Shown: positions 43,801 through 54,112 of the stretch, piece after piece
Numbering within the stretch: the stretch's first letter is position 1
Layout: every line of letters begins with the position of its first letter
NCBI RefSeq assembly: GCF_018320785.1
Contig: NC_054872.1
Span: forward strand, 40,784,551-40,848,550
Reading direction: 5' to 3'
Length of the DNA stretch: 64,000 nt
Origin: Cheilinus undulatus
Taxonomy: Eukaryota; Chordata; Actinopteri; Labriformes; Labridae
Made by a program: the position numbers and the translations under genes
The notes under the pieces: generated by a model
Databases searched by the model: none
Told to the model about the DNA's origin: nothing
What the model saw: only the letters and a program-made list of their open reading frames with translations

Positions 43801-46048
43801 AAACAGCTATTTTAGATATTTAAGTTAACACAACTCATTTTTTCAAACAACCTTTACTGTTCAGTCTTGGGTGTAATTAATTATATTGTATTGTTTCTAA
43901 AGAAGAAAGATGAAATCATTATCATATCCTTTCATTCACAGAATATGATAATATGATGCTACTAAGTAATAATAGCTACCAAATAAAAGCGTCCACCTAG
44001 AAGTATCACTGATTGTTATTTCTTGCAATTAATACATATACATATGTTGAAATGGCAATGTATGCTTCAACATGGGTCAGGTGTTTTATATTTATGTCCT
44101 AAATGAAGGATTTTAATAAATTATTGTATAAATACACAGATTTCAGGCTTGTTCTGTCAATTACCAGACCTCTTAAAAATTGTGAACTCTTGTGAACTCT
44201 TGGTAGGTAGATTCTTGTCGCCAAGTAAGGAATAGGTATTTCCCATTTCTTGTTATGATGCTCAGCTATGCTAACTTGCTGCCAAGCCAGTCAGTAAACA
44301 TGTTTTCCAACATATTACAACACTTTGAATGTTTTAATTTTATCAGATAAAACGTGTAAAAAAAATTCAGCACTTACAGGTGTCCATTCTTCTGATCCAT
44401 TGGCTTCAACTGGTTTGCTTCTCCCATGTTTCAGTTCAGCCTCCAGGGTCCTGATGCGTGACAAAGCTTGGTCCAGCTGGCCACGCAGGTGCTTGACAGC
44501 ATGCTGAACCCTTCCAGAAGTGTTCTAAAATAATTAATATTTAGAAAATAAATATAAAGTGTGGCAAAAGGATACGTTACACATATAGCTATATCTAGTT
44601 ATTTTGACTGCTGGACTAAGGTGCTCCCGGATTTGCCACTGCAGTAGTCTGTGTCAATATTTACAGTCACTTGTCCACACAGCATCTGGTCAGAGTTCTT
44701 TCAATCTCATATTTACATACAGTAAATCTTATTCCGTCTATGACATGCCCTGACAGGAACAACACTCACCTCTCGATGAAGAGGCATGAACTCGTCCCTC
44801 AGCTCTGTTAGGACATCACCATCTTCATCGCCCATTTCCTCCCCTCCGTTCTCCACATCCCCAAAGCTCAGCACCCTGTTCACTCTGGGTGACACCACCT
44901 CTCCAACTTTTCCAGAACTCCTCCCGTCCTTCCTCCCCAGAATTGGGATCCTACTCCCTGAAGGCGAACTGATTGGCTTCCCTTCGATGCTTTTGAGCTC
45001 ATTTAGCACAAAGTGAAAGCCTGGAGAGTCAAACGGGTCGTTCCCATCAAGAGAGTCCAAAGACTGGATGGACTCAGTTCGGGAAGAAGATCGTAAAGAT
45101 AGCGTTGAACCTGCCAGTGAAGATGGACTTGAGCGAATGGATGGCACACGCTGCCAGTGAAGGGGCATACTTTGGGATTTGTCCCGTGACAGCGGCAATG
45201 GGGAGAAGGGCTCATACGGCAAGTGGCGAGGGACTCCACAAACAGACTCATAATCTGAGTCAGGTACCCGTAAAGAATCACAGCCCTCACAGCCTTTGCC
45301 CTTTCTGCATCTTTTACCTGTCCTTATAAAATGAGGACATGCGTCCCACTTTTCAGACCAGCACTCGTACTCAGAGAGTGCCATGTTCTCTCGGAGCATC
45401 TCCCTGTAGCCTTCCTTCTCTGACTCTCCATCCTCTTCACTGGTGCTGCCCCTGCTGCTGAAGTCCTGTGGATGTCTATGCCGATAATTATGGCGCACCC
45501 ACTGTCTGACCTTGTCCCTCTCTTGTGTCAGCTTCTGAAGCCTCTCAGATGACAGCACTCTCACCCTGGCTATGACTGTGTCAAACTTGAATACTCGCTC
45601 AAGGACACTTACACATTTTCCACATACAAACTCCCCCTGCCCACTGCCTCTTGGTACAGACTGCCCCAGTATATGAGTCAACACTGAGAGTAGATCCATT
45701 CCTTTGGACTGGGAGCTCAGGGATAACTGGGACTTGGACAGGGAGCCAGAGGAACCCAGTGATAAAGTGCTGCCTGTGGAGTGTTAGGAAAAAAAAAAAA
45801 AAAAAAAAAAGAAAAGTTTACTTCAGTCAAATTATATGTGATTTTTTTTGTTTAATATCCACAGCTCCAAACTCACCCCAGGGGCTGCTCTGTGAAGACC
45901 GAGACAGGCTCCCTCCTCGCAGGGACCCTGTTGGGGTCTGGGGCTGACCGTTCTTCTTGTTGTGGCCTCCAAACAGCCACCGCCTTTGGTTTCCCTGCAG
46001 GTCTCCCCCGCATATTCGACACAAGTCATTTTTACCTCTGGAGGACAT
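28807..46048 (-). CDS. pde4dip: Short myomegalin-like centrosome/Golgi coiled-coil protein
   Basis: This is a homologue of the N-terminal part of myomegalin (PDE4DIP), a centrosome and Golgi scaffold that anchors phosphodiesterase 4D and microtubule factors. Exons on the minus strand: 46048-45877, 45773-44770, 44524-44378, 40994-40950, 39110-39033, 36197-36081, 35269-35120, 35015-34848, 31582-31430, 30933-30742, 28911-28807. Phases close throughout, giving about 776 aa. The N-terminus has a zinc-module-like CRICGGDLQGNQRRWLFGG, then LSVLTHILGQSVPRGSGQGE and FVCGKCVSVLERVFKFDTVI, which match the long human PDE4DIP isoform in order. The VPDSDYESVC segment is also shared. Later exons encode a long coiled coil (SMEKEIEALRKAGRDREKDL and QQELREKEKEKKEADRAVQN), ending ERDHLFRELQQNLQNKHEP and a stop. 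Much shorter than mammalian myomegalin. The 45-nt exon at 40994-40950 is less certain. Confidence 0.85.
31583..34847. other. Intron of the myomegalin-like gene, no further gene
   Basis: AT-rich intron sequence without coding signal. About 33925-34130 contains a common repeat motif (GAAAACATGGACGTAGTCTC), and 32370-32410 holds a short GTTGAGAAACGCTGGCCTA repeat piece. Confidence 0.5.
36470..36620. repeat. Teleost interspersed repeat (CCATAGACTGTAAA type)
   Basis: It begins CCCATAGACTGTAAACAATA and has an internal TAGATCAACCTAGTAACAGA. A similar block is seen at about 33925-34130 and a shorter match at 56752-56790 (ACATGGACATAGTCACAGTG). A non-autonomous DNA element is likely. Confidence 0.45.
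36757..36845. repeat. hAT-like MITE fragment
   Basis: It begins GCGGGAATGGGTATTGATAA and contains ATCGATTCCTCTTATTGATT, typical of the ends of teleost non-autonomous hAT elements. Only one end is visible. Confidence 0.35.
39385..39905. repeat. Degenerate minisatellite (CTTGAACCTTTATATTTT units)
   Basis: About 520 bp in which variants of GCCTTGAACCTTTATATTTT, ATGCAGTCTTGAACC and GGGGCTTAAACCCC recur every 25-60 bp. Copies are strongly diverged and not in a constant phase. It lies in a myomegalin-like intron between exons 40994-40950 and 39110-39033. Confidence 0.65.
39976..40373. mobile_element. Palindromic foldback MITE, copy 2
   Basis: The inner arms at 40086-40123 and 40203-40239 are near-perfect mirror images (CATTTCTCATAATGAGGGAG against CCCCCATCATGAGAAATG). 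The mirror symmetry continues outward through ATTCAGTAAAAA (about 40032) against TTTTTACTGAAC (about 40290-40301), to GACCAGCCCTGCCCAT against GGGCAGCGCTGAACAGTGCTGGTT. No coding sequence. Same family as 2805-3178. Confidence 0.75.
42610..42621 (-). CDS. Possible alternative first coding exon of the myomegalin-like gene
   Basis: On the minus strand, CAAG ATG GAT TCG CCA is followed immediately by a consensus donor GTGAGT. The four codons (MDSP) end in phase 0, which matches the phase of the 40994-40950 exon. The local sequence is richer in CpG than the surroundings. It could start a short isoform of coiled coil only, without the zinc-like N-terminus. It could equally be a chance match inside a repeat. 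Confidence 0.4.
42717..42724. promoter_or_regulatory. CRE-like site in the 42.6 kb CpG-richer block
   Basis: TGACGTAA, a cAMP-response-element variant, lies between the MDSP exon (minus) and the RecQ-like fragment (plus). An ATTGG/CCAAT motif is at 42673-42677. Together these suggest a promoter, either of the gene or of a repeat. Confidence 0.35.
42754..42921 (+). pseudogene. RecQ-like helicase N-terminal fragment
   Basis: An ATG-started 55-codon frame reads MAVELSVDAAKAPVLSELDE followed by ISLLKEEQRTALSCLLFKND, then degenerates and stops at 42919-42921. The LKEEQRTAL..LL...D stretch resembles the segment just before the Walker A motif in multicopy RecQ-like helicases of teleosts (there followed by a PTGFGKS motif, absent here). 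It is probably the first exon of such a gene carried inside a dispersed repeat. Sequence similarity is from memory, so the assignment is tentative. Confidence 0.45.
45787..45811. repeat. Poly-A run
   Basis: About 24 A residues on the plus strand (poly-T on the gene strand). The run forms the pyrimidine tract in front of the acceptor at 45774 of the myomegalin-like exon 2. Confidence 0.9.
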
Positions 46049-46110
46049 TGTGGACAGAGGGTCTGTTCTATCCCACTTTGTTGGCCAACAGATGTTACAG
46101 ATATTCTGTG
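46049..46110 (-). other. 5' UTR part of myomegalin-like coding exon 1
   Basis: A good acceptor (TTTATTCACAG, minus strand) ends near 46109. The bases from there to the ATG at 46048 would be spliced 5' UTR. This implies that at least one upstream non-coding exon exists, probably near 49.4 kb. Confidence 0.5.
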
Positions 46111-46408
46111 AATAAAGTACAAACAAACAAGGATGTATTTAGAACAGCCATTCGTATTTTGTGAGGGAACAACCAAATCAAGTTACAAAAACATCCAATC
46201 AAAATTTGTGTTTTTGCATTGATTGTTTTCTAAACCTTGTATTTTGAACCTATTTTCTAGGATTCTAGGATTGGCAATGCCTTTGTTCTTAGGTGCACCA
46301 CTTTAATCACGACTTAAACAAACCAACCACTACTCAATGGTTTCACATAAAAGCCTATACCAACACTGATATATAAATTTGTTTCAGACCTAAAGCTTCA
46401 GTCTTTAA

Positions 46409-46709
46409 CCCTGTAAAGCCTATTGTATCATATTTGATACATACTTCTTTGCTACCTCTATCTAATCAATATGATTGATAAAGTACTTAAAAACCTTTTG
46501 AATACAACCTGATAAATGATTTTAAAAAATGCCCTCCAGTGGATTATCAGTTGCCAAAAATGCCTCATGTATCAAATGTGATACAAAAAATATGTAAGCT
46601 AAATTTTATGGAAAGTTGTCTTTTTTGGATTTCAGTAGAAGGTCAAATAAACATTTTGGTTCCAAAAAAAAAAATCTGGCTATTATTTGTGTTCTCAGGC
46701 TTTAAGGGC
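46409..46709. mobile_element. piggyBac-type MITE
   Basis: A TTAA at 46405-46408 precedes CCCTGTAAAGCCT. At the other end AGGCTTTAAGGGC is followed by TTAA at 46710-46713. The TTAA target duplication and CCCT/AGGG inverted ends are the hallmark of piggyBac elements. A TGTATCAAATGTGATAC-type motif is repeated inside in inverted orientation. No transposase. Confidence 0.65.
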
Positions 46710-46829
46710 TTAAAGTTTGAGGTTGAAGAAATTAAAAAAATTCAGTCCCTAAAGCACACATTAAAGTTAATACCTGAGCTGATGTAGGTCTGTTAGTCCA
46801 GTCTAAAACTACACACTAGTGTATTTGTT

Positions 46830-46945
46830 AGTATATTTACAGCTGATACAGGCAGGTTTTTATAGTCAAAATATAAGTTGTAAGTATTGGCAAATTTTCA
46901 TATCTGATGATACCAATATCATGGTGATAGTATGTTGCATCCCAA
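46830..46945. repeat. Fragment of hAT-like MITE (right end)
   Basis: The stretch ending ACCAATATCATGGTGATAGT then ATGTTGCATCCC resembles the right half of the MITE at 12705-13123. The left half is not recognisable. Confidence 0.4.
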
Positions 46946-46949
46946 GAAA

Positions 46950-48500
46950 ATACTGTGCAAATGATATTAATGTACCCAAGAGGACTTAATAACATCAGCT
47001 AATTGGTGGATATTTTTAAAAAGCCTAAATAACTGACTATAAAAAAGCAGCTCAGAAAGCAACTTGATTTATCTGCTAAAAAAGTAGGTAAGCAAAATAC
47101 ATTTTCTCTGAAACCCATCAAAAAATATTGCTGAGATAAACATCCAAAGCTGTCAATGGTGATTTACATAATGTTACAGTGCTACAAATTCTGAAATGGC
47201 ATTTGAGTAGTTTGATAAACCAATGCCTCAAAAGTCATTCTAACATCAGCTAGCCACTGGGATAGCAAAACAGAGTGGCTTTTAAACATTTTGCTAAGGT
47301 CGTACTGTCAAATATTAAGCTAGAGTAGCAAGTAATTTCAACTACTTTAGCTTGCTGGTGGGTTAGCAAAAGAAAGTGGCTAACCTTTCACAAACTTTAG
47401 ACGAGGCAAAAAAAGGTAGAAGAAGTTACAACGACCCAGAAAGAAATTTCATAGCACAAGCAAGCTAGGCAAAGTGTCAATGAAGTTGTTGTTCCAGTGC
47501 TAACAGCTGTATTAGCATTTGTCCAATCTGCTTCACAGAGCCCACACAGCTCCAAACACAATGGTCAGTATAACATTTTGGTACATTGGACTAAATGTCC
47601 ATGAGAAACATGGCATTTGACTTCACTGACTTTGTTTTCATTACCTCTATACAGAAAAATATATCACAATATACTAATATTTGATTTATATCGTCCAGGC
47701 CTGAAGGATCACTACAACTGCTTATGGTATGTAGGACTGCAGGCTTTGTCCATGTGAAACTTTAACTGTGTGCTTCCACCGCATAATTTTTTGGAGTGTC
47801 AATGATTTTTTTTCAAGTTTTATAACATTGCATGTGGAATTTTAGGATCAGACCTTTAGGTATGCTCAGCTTCTCATCAAATTGTGTTCATGAAGAGTTC
47901 CTTGGAAGTGTGTGATCCTGCTCGGCCACTTATGAAAACAAGAGTTGCTTCCCTACTACCCAACCATAAGTCCACTAATCGTTACACAATATTGTAATGC
48001 TAACACCATTACACAATAAAATATGCATTTTACTAGTACTTAATTGCTGTTAAGTTAAAAGCCCTGAAAATAAATATTATATCACAAGATACTGGATTTT
48101 CTGTCATTTATTACCGTGTGAATTTTCTTGACATTGAATCCTCCTTTAGTTTTAAGTGGTTTGTTTGCAAAATGTAAAATTAAGATATTTGCAAAACTTA
48201 TGTTATATGTAAAAAATGTAAGGGGCACTAGATCCTGTTGTAATTACATAAGGGGTACTGAGATTAGATTTAGAGGGGCTCCAGCACTCAAAAGGTGTCT
48301 AAAATTGCTTATGTTGGATTGCTGTTGTCATTTTATGTTAAAACTGAAAATTAAAGAAAAAAAATCTAGGGTAATTAGCAAGAATGGTCTTACATCTCTC
48401 CGCTTGGTTTTAAAAAGTTTGATGCTGAGAAAACATCATTTTCCAGCTTTTCCACACCATAACATGGTACAGGAAGTTTAAACGAGCTATCTACCAAAAC
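46950..48500. other. AT-rich intron, no gene seen
   Basis: I found no coding exon, RNA gene or clear repeat here. It probably belongs to the first intron of the myomegalin-like gene. Confidence 0.4.
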
Positions 48501-49329
48501 AGCTTGTTAATGTAAATGTCTCCCTGATGCTTTCGTTTAGGATTTTGTTCTATCTCTCCCCTGCATGGATGTTTTGGCCGGTTTATGGAAGCTCACAGCT
48601 GTTGGGATGTTTACAGTAGCTCCCCACAGGGCGGGACACGTCGACCTTGAGCCACGCTGACAGTATATTCAGTCAGACTGTGGATGAATGAAACTTTCTG
48701 GAAGTCATTCTCTCCACAAGTGTTTAGCACCTCACAGGACATCCAAAAATCACGTATGAGTTGAGTTCCTGTCGTTTTAACTCGTGTTAGATAACGTACA
48801 CTACTTTTGGAGATTAAAAATACAACTTCTAAGTACAGAAACGATTAATTAAAACCATAGAAATAACAAAAGGACTGTATTCAAGACCTTTGGCGGTGCA
48901 AATGTGACAATTTTAGACTGAACTCGTTTTCCAGGAACTAAAAACAGCTGCGAGATGTTTCCAGAGGGAAACTCTTCATCATCATCCAGTGGACAGCAGT
49001 TGAACTACCGTCTATGTAGAGCTATTTTCAGCAATGGTCGTGCATTGATTCACTGTGAAAGTAACGTCAGCTTGTGAAAGTGGAGCTGTTTCCACCGCGC
49101 AGACAAGAATATCTCTGTTAGCTCGCACCACCCAATGTTTACTTTTGTATGGTTCACAAACACACTATTATCTTTCAGAGGAAGTCTTCAAAAGAGTTTT
49201 CTTACGTGTGAGTCCTTTTGGCTTCACGCGCTGAACATGTTTAAGGTCCGTCGCGCGATGAATAAATCTTCATTGTTGTCTCTTGTTCATCAGGTGAACT
49301 CGAACAAAAATGTAAGAGTAAGGTGGCAG

Positions 49330-49560
49330 GTCTCTTTCTGACAAAATCTCCACCGGGAACCGTGCTGGAGTCGCGTTGCAACACACCGGAGCAGACAGAG
49401 GAGGAGGAGAGGTGGGTGTCACCTTGCTGACGTCAGCCGTCATACCTGTTTGGGGCAGCGCGAGCAGGAGCAGAGGGAGGGGAGGTCTGCAAACAGTGGC
49501 TGTGGGAGGAGATGGAATTGCCGACGGGAGCCGTCAGCCGCTTCTCATTTAGCTGGTAGT
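49330..49560 (-). promoter_or_regulatory. Probable promoter region of the myomegalin-like gene
   Basis: This is the most GC- and CpG-rich stretch upstream of the gene (GTCGCGTTGC, CAGCGCGAGCAGG, GCCGACGGGAGCCGTCAGCC). It contains a perfect CRE and purine-rich GAGGAGGAGAGG and GGGAGGGGAGG tracts. It lies about 3.3 kb above the first coding exon, which needs an upstream 5' UTR exon. A donor-like CAAG|GTGACA sits at about 49421-49426 on the minus strand. Confidence 0.5.
49428..49435. promoter_or_regulatory. Perfect CRE palindrome TGACGTCA
   Basis: An exact consensus site for CREB/ATF factors, inside the CpG-rich block taken as the myomegalin-like promoter. Confidence 0.6.
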
Positions 49561-49848
49561 GATGGGAATTTTGTCTTTTTTTAGTGATTAGGTCATTTTA
49601 CTGAGCTCACCAAGAAGAGTCTGCTCTTTCGCTCTCAAACAGTTATCTGTTTTGATTCATTTGACCAGCCAAATTTAGCAATCTCATGACTATGATTGAT
49701 GTGTATGCTGGTATTTTATACCAGTTATGCTTATTTTTTTAATTAATGAAAATATGTAGTCACTTTTCAAAAACTGATTCTGGTCTTTTGAAAATACATC
49801 GAGGGTCAAATGAACTCTGCTCATTAACTAGGCTGTATGATACAACTG

Positions 49849-49902
<54 letters not shown>
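49849..49902. repeat. (TA)n microsatellite
   Basis: About 26 uninterrupted TA units. Confidence 0.98.
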
Positions 49903-49903
<1 letters not shown>

Positions 49904-50437
49904 TAGAAAAGCACTCAGAGAGCGCAGACCTCCACCATTAGCCTTATCTCCCAATAGTGAAGCCGATTACTTCCTCCTCAGTGGGGTGGAGACACGGTGA
50001 GGCAAAGCATCGGCTTCGCTATGTGTGAAAGTCATGGCAGAGGGTGAATATTCCTCTATCCCTCCCAGCATTGTGAGTATTCTCGCTACAATTTGCTTTC
50101 TTTCTCTCTGTTACGCTCCGACTCATCTCCTCAATTGTGCGTGTGTCTTTCAAACTTTATAAGCTCCAAAACTTTGAAGAAGTTACTCATGTCCACCATC
50201 TCCTGGTGTAAAGTGGTAACAGCGCAGCCCTATCTCCCAACAGTACAGAATCCTTTCAAAAACTCCTGGATCCAGATGGTGATCCGGATCAGACCTGAAA
50301 TCTAATCAATGCTTCCTTATGCCATTTCTGACATTTCCTGAAAATTTCATGACAATACATCCACAACTTTTTTGAGTTATGTTGCTAACAAACAAACAAA
50401 CCCACCCGATCACATAACCTCCTTGGCGGAGGCAATA
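49903..50437 (+). repeat. LINE-like 3' end repeat
   Basis: The 3' part GATCCAGATGGTGATCCGGA, then TTCATGACAATACATCCACA, AACAAACAAACAAACCCACC and GGCGGAGGCAATAA, is the 3' terminus of a very common teleost retroposon whose exact family I cannot fix. It follows directly on the TA microsatellite. Confidence 0.55.
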
Positions 50438-51116
50438 AATGTTACACCTTCAAGCTTGTGTTGGTTTGCCTGTGGTAGAGCAGGAGAAAAATGCATCCCT
50501 TGTAATCAATCAAATAATACATGGACACAAACTAAATATGTCATTGGGGTAGGGTTTATTGATAATAAAACAGAATATAATAAAATAGCTCTTAAACGAG
50601 ATCCGGCTCTTATCGTTCACTGATAGATTCGACTCTTTGTACTAGCTGGTCTCATCAGCCGCCTCTGAACTTTAAGTGCCCGTGTATTCGGATCTTTTTG
50701 GTAAATGCTCACCAAGCACCTAAATAGCAGGAGCTGCAAGCAGAGTTAGCGACTTTATTTCAATATTCTATGTCTTTTTTAAAATGTGTGTAATATTTAT
50801 GTCTTACCTTAAAACTGGCTAGCATGTGTCATTTTGGTCAACCGAGAAAACAGGATATAAGGAAATAATTTATCAAATAGCGTCAAAGTCATTGGTCAAA
50901 GTACGGAGAAGTGAGCGGAAATACACAATTTTGACTTTCGTTTTTCAAAATAAGATGCGAACGTCGTCTGGAACAATAACTACCACTTCTAATTTATGCA
51001 CAGCACATAAAATGCACTTTTACTGTACTATTTGTGTAATCTTTTGTAAAAGCACAAAAATAAGACTATGTGGCACATTTTCCTTTTTTGATAAGCAATT
51101 ATTAGGAAACCACCCA

Positions 51117-51720
51117 TGATGCACTTATGTCAGAAATAGGTTTAAGTGGTTATCAGTCAGGGGAAAAGTACCTCAAATTTTAATCCATGGTGTACTCTGG
51201 AAGTGGATTACTCAAAAAGAACTCACTAAAGTACGTCATACTGGTGTTTGTTGTAAAGAGGTACTTTACAGTGAAACTTCACCCATGATGTACTTAACTG
51301 AGAAATAGTTTGAACAGATATCAAAATCAGGGACAATCCCTGATAACTGCACTATGAATTTGGCAGATGATTAATATGTTCATGTATTCATTTGTATTAT
51401 TTTAATCTTCTGTCTTTTGCACAAATAAATAAAGAAAAAACAAAAGAAAAAGACATGATTAGTGGAAAAAGTACACAATAAAAGCACCTCATACTGCTTC
51501 TGCTTATAGTAAATAAGGTACTTAAGACAAGGATACCTCATGCATTATGTACTTATCTAAGAAATTGTTTTAATTGGATATTGAGATCATGGAAAGCACC
51601 TGGAATTTTCATTACTCGGTAAACTTTGACAGAGGATTACTGAAAAAGTGTACAGTAAAAGTATTTCATAATAAACATGTTTGTATTGCAATAGACACAT
51701 TCCTATTTATCAATTAACAC
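51117..51720. repeat. Three diverged tandem copies of a ~170-250 bp unit
   Basis: Copies start near 51117, 51289 and 51545 with ATGCACTTATGTCAGAAATA, ATGTACTTAACTGAGAAATA and ATGTACTTATCTAAGAAATT. Each also has a later GGATTACTSAAAAAG or GATTAGTGGAAAAAGT block and a TACWGTRAAAGT block. No protein is encoded. Confidence 0.65.
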
Positions 51721-52930
51721 TCAATACTTTCCATGACTTTTGACAGACCAGAATTGATTTGGAACAATAGAATAAATTGGTTTTAAACTGTAAAGAAGGA
51801 TTTCTGATAAATATTTTCTTTCAGATTTTCTGTCTGTTTCCTCAGAATGCACATCTGCACCCCTGCACAGAAGTTCATTACGGAAAATCAATTTGTTTCA
51901 TTGACTGATAACTCCCAGTGAACTGGTTAGAGTAAACCATGTGTGAAGGGTAAAAGGTCACCATGTTCACTCTTCAGCCAGAGACTGAATTAAATTTAAC
52001 TCATTAGCAGCAACAATAGCTGCATAAACACACAAACTATCCACACATGCATATATGTAGAAACATTCTAAACATTTAGACTGTAAATGAATCAAAACAA
52101 TACAATGAGTAATTACAAATGTTTTTATAAGCTATGCCTGAAAAGTTTCCGGTTCTTCAGTTTGCTTTTTCTGTGATCACATACTTTGAATTCTTTTAAC
52201 ACATGCATGTTGTCTTTGGTCATTGTAGTCAAACGTAGAGGTAACAAAGAGCAAATTGTAGTCAAATAAATGCACTGCTGACTGTATTTAAAAAGTATCT
52301 ACTGATAAAAAGTAACCTGGACTGGAAGATATCACATGGTCCAATAGGGTACAGTTAGTGATGGGCTTCTCTTGTTTTGAGCAGTCTGTGTCTGTTTATG
52401 TGACTTTTCTTAAGATCAGAGTCAACATGATTTTTAAAGGCACAGGAAAATGTAATGTTGAGGTAACATGGTTTCATCACAAAGAATGATGAATTAAAAT
52501 GTTTGAATCAGGACCAAAAATAAAGGAACTAAACCACCTGATAGATAAATAGATTTTATAACTGAAGACTTTACTGCAGACATAAAGAACACTAAACATA
52601 GTATAATCAAACTTTATGCCATGTTGTATTTGTTGCAGAAAAAACAAAATACTTTAAACTTCCACTAGAGAGCAGCAAAGCTCGGTCATAGCTGAAGTTG
52701 CATAAGAGTAGTCCCACATTTGACTACATCATATTGCAAACATATGAAAGCATATTCTGAGGTTTCTGTCAAGGAATCATAAAACACAATCGACATTGTA
52801 TGAAAAGGCAGCAGAAAGCAACTGTATTTACAAAATCTGGAAACAGTTACACATATCATAATTCTAAACACCATGAAAAGTATTACAATTGATCTTTATA
52901 ACTTATTGTGTTGGTTTTATATCTAAACAA
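51721..52930. other. Intergenic, no gene seen
   Basis: AT-rich sequence between the myomegalin-like and ppt2 genes. No coding or RNA feature could be supported. Confidence 0.4.
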
Positions 52931-52935
52931 AGAGA

Positions 52936-53110
52936 AAAAAAACCCTCTTTGGTGCCTTGTTAGTGGACAAAGTTTGTGCCCTATAAGGGTCCCTCTTAGT
53001 GAACTAAATATAACAAAGTGCCCTTATTTGTTCCCTTTTAGCGGACGAATTTTGACAAAGTGCCTTATTTGATGCCCTGCTAGAGAACAAAATTAAGCAA
53101 GCTGTTCTCT
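52936..53110. repeat. Short tandem block (TTAGTGRACAAAGTTTGTGCC-like units)
   Basis: About four imperfect units of 35-55 bp carrying TGCCTTGTTAGTGGACAAAG, CCCTCTTAGTGAACTAAA, CCCTTTTAGCGGACGAATTT and CCCTGCTAGAGAACAAAA. Not part of any gene I recognise. Confidence 0.6.
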
Positions 53111-54112
53111 ATTGTGACCTTCAAGTAGATTTAATATGCTGAGCACATACCATTCTTCTAATCACCTGGAAGTCTACTTTTACCTCACCACCCTACCCCT
53201 ATCACTGGCTTAAGGGCATGTTGTGTGTCATACTAATGGTAAGACTGCATCAGAGAGCAAATATGTTATGGTAGAGGCCCCTCTCATATTTATCTGAATC
53301 TAGAGAGACCCTGTCTATAGGAATGGGCCTAATATTGCTTTCAAGAACTTTTTAATTTATCCTTACTGGCAGCCATGTTTCTGTTGTCTTTTTTTTTTGC
53401 TCTGTCTTGTACTTGACTTGTGTTGTTTATTGTAAAACTGAAAACTGTAAATAAAATAAAAAAGGAAGCTTGTTATTTAAAGACTAAACTAAGAGATCCC
53501 ACTGAAATCACCCCTGGAAAGTTACAGAAATGTTGGTAATTTTCCAGAGATCTCAAGGATTGTTATCATGGGGAAACCAGCTTTGTTACACTGAGACAAA
53601 GATAACCAACAATCTCGAGTTACTTAACCCTGCTCCACCATCCAATTCGGGTCCCGACCAGCTGGTTGAGAATCACTGCTTTAGGGTGAGAATGTGTCTG
53701 CCTGTAATTGGCCTGGTTTATAAGTGTAGCTGTGTGTCTCTACTCTTGTTTTCCAGAATTGCTCTGGATCCACAAATCTCTTCATAAGCAATTGTAATGA
53801 TGAGCCTTAAAAAAACAGTCCTCAAAACAATGACTGCCACAGCAGTGGCTGGGTTCCTTTCCTATATAAAGTCATGGGCCTCACATGTCCAACATTTCAT
53901 GGAAATCAGTAACTTCAGCAGCATTTTTCTTGTGAGCTTTAGTGTGGCTCAGTATGAAAGGAGGGCTGTCATTAAACTATGGGGTCAGTCTCTATGGGAC
54001 CATGAATGTTTGTGCGCAGTTTTTTGGCTGCTTTGCACAGGCATTAGAGTAAAATGTCTTCATCCTAAAGTCTGTTTCGGTTTGATCGTTCCCTCTTGTT
54101 GGCAGGTTGTAT

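Noticed and set aside
48128-48481. Plus-strand ORF of 117 codons
   Set aside because: AT-rich, Lys/Leu-rich translation with no family resemblance and no flanking splice signals.
49746-50000. ORF spanning the TA microsatellite
   Set aside because: The coding frame is produced by an IYIYIY run from (TA)n and the start of a dispersed repeat.
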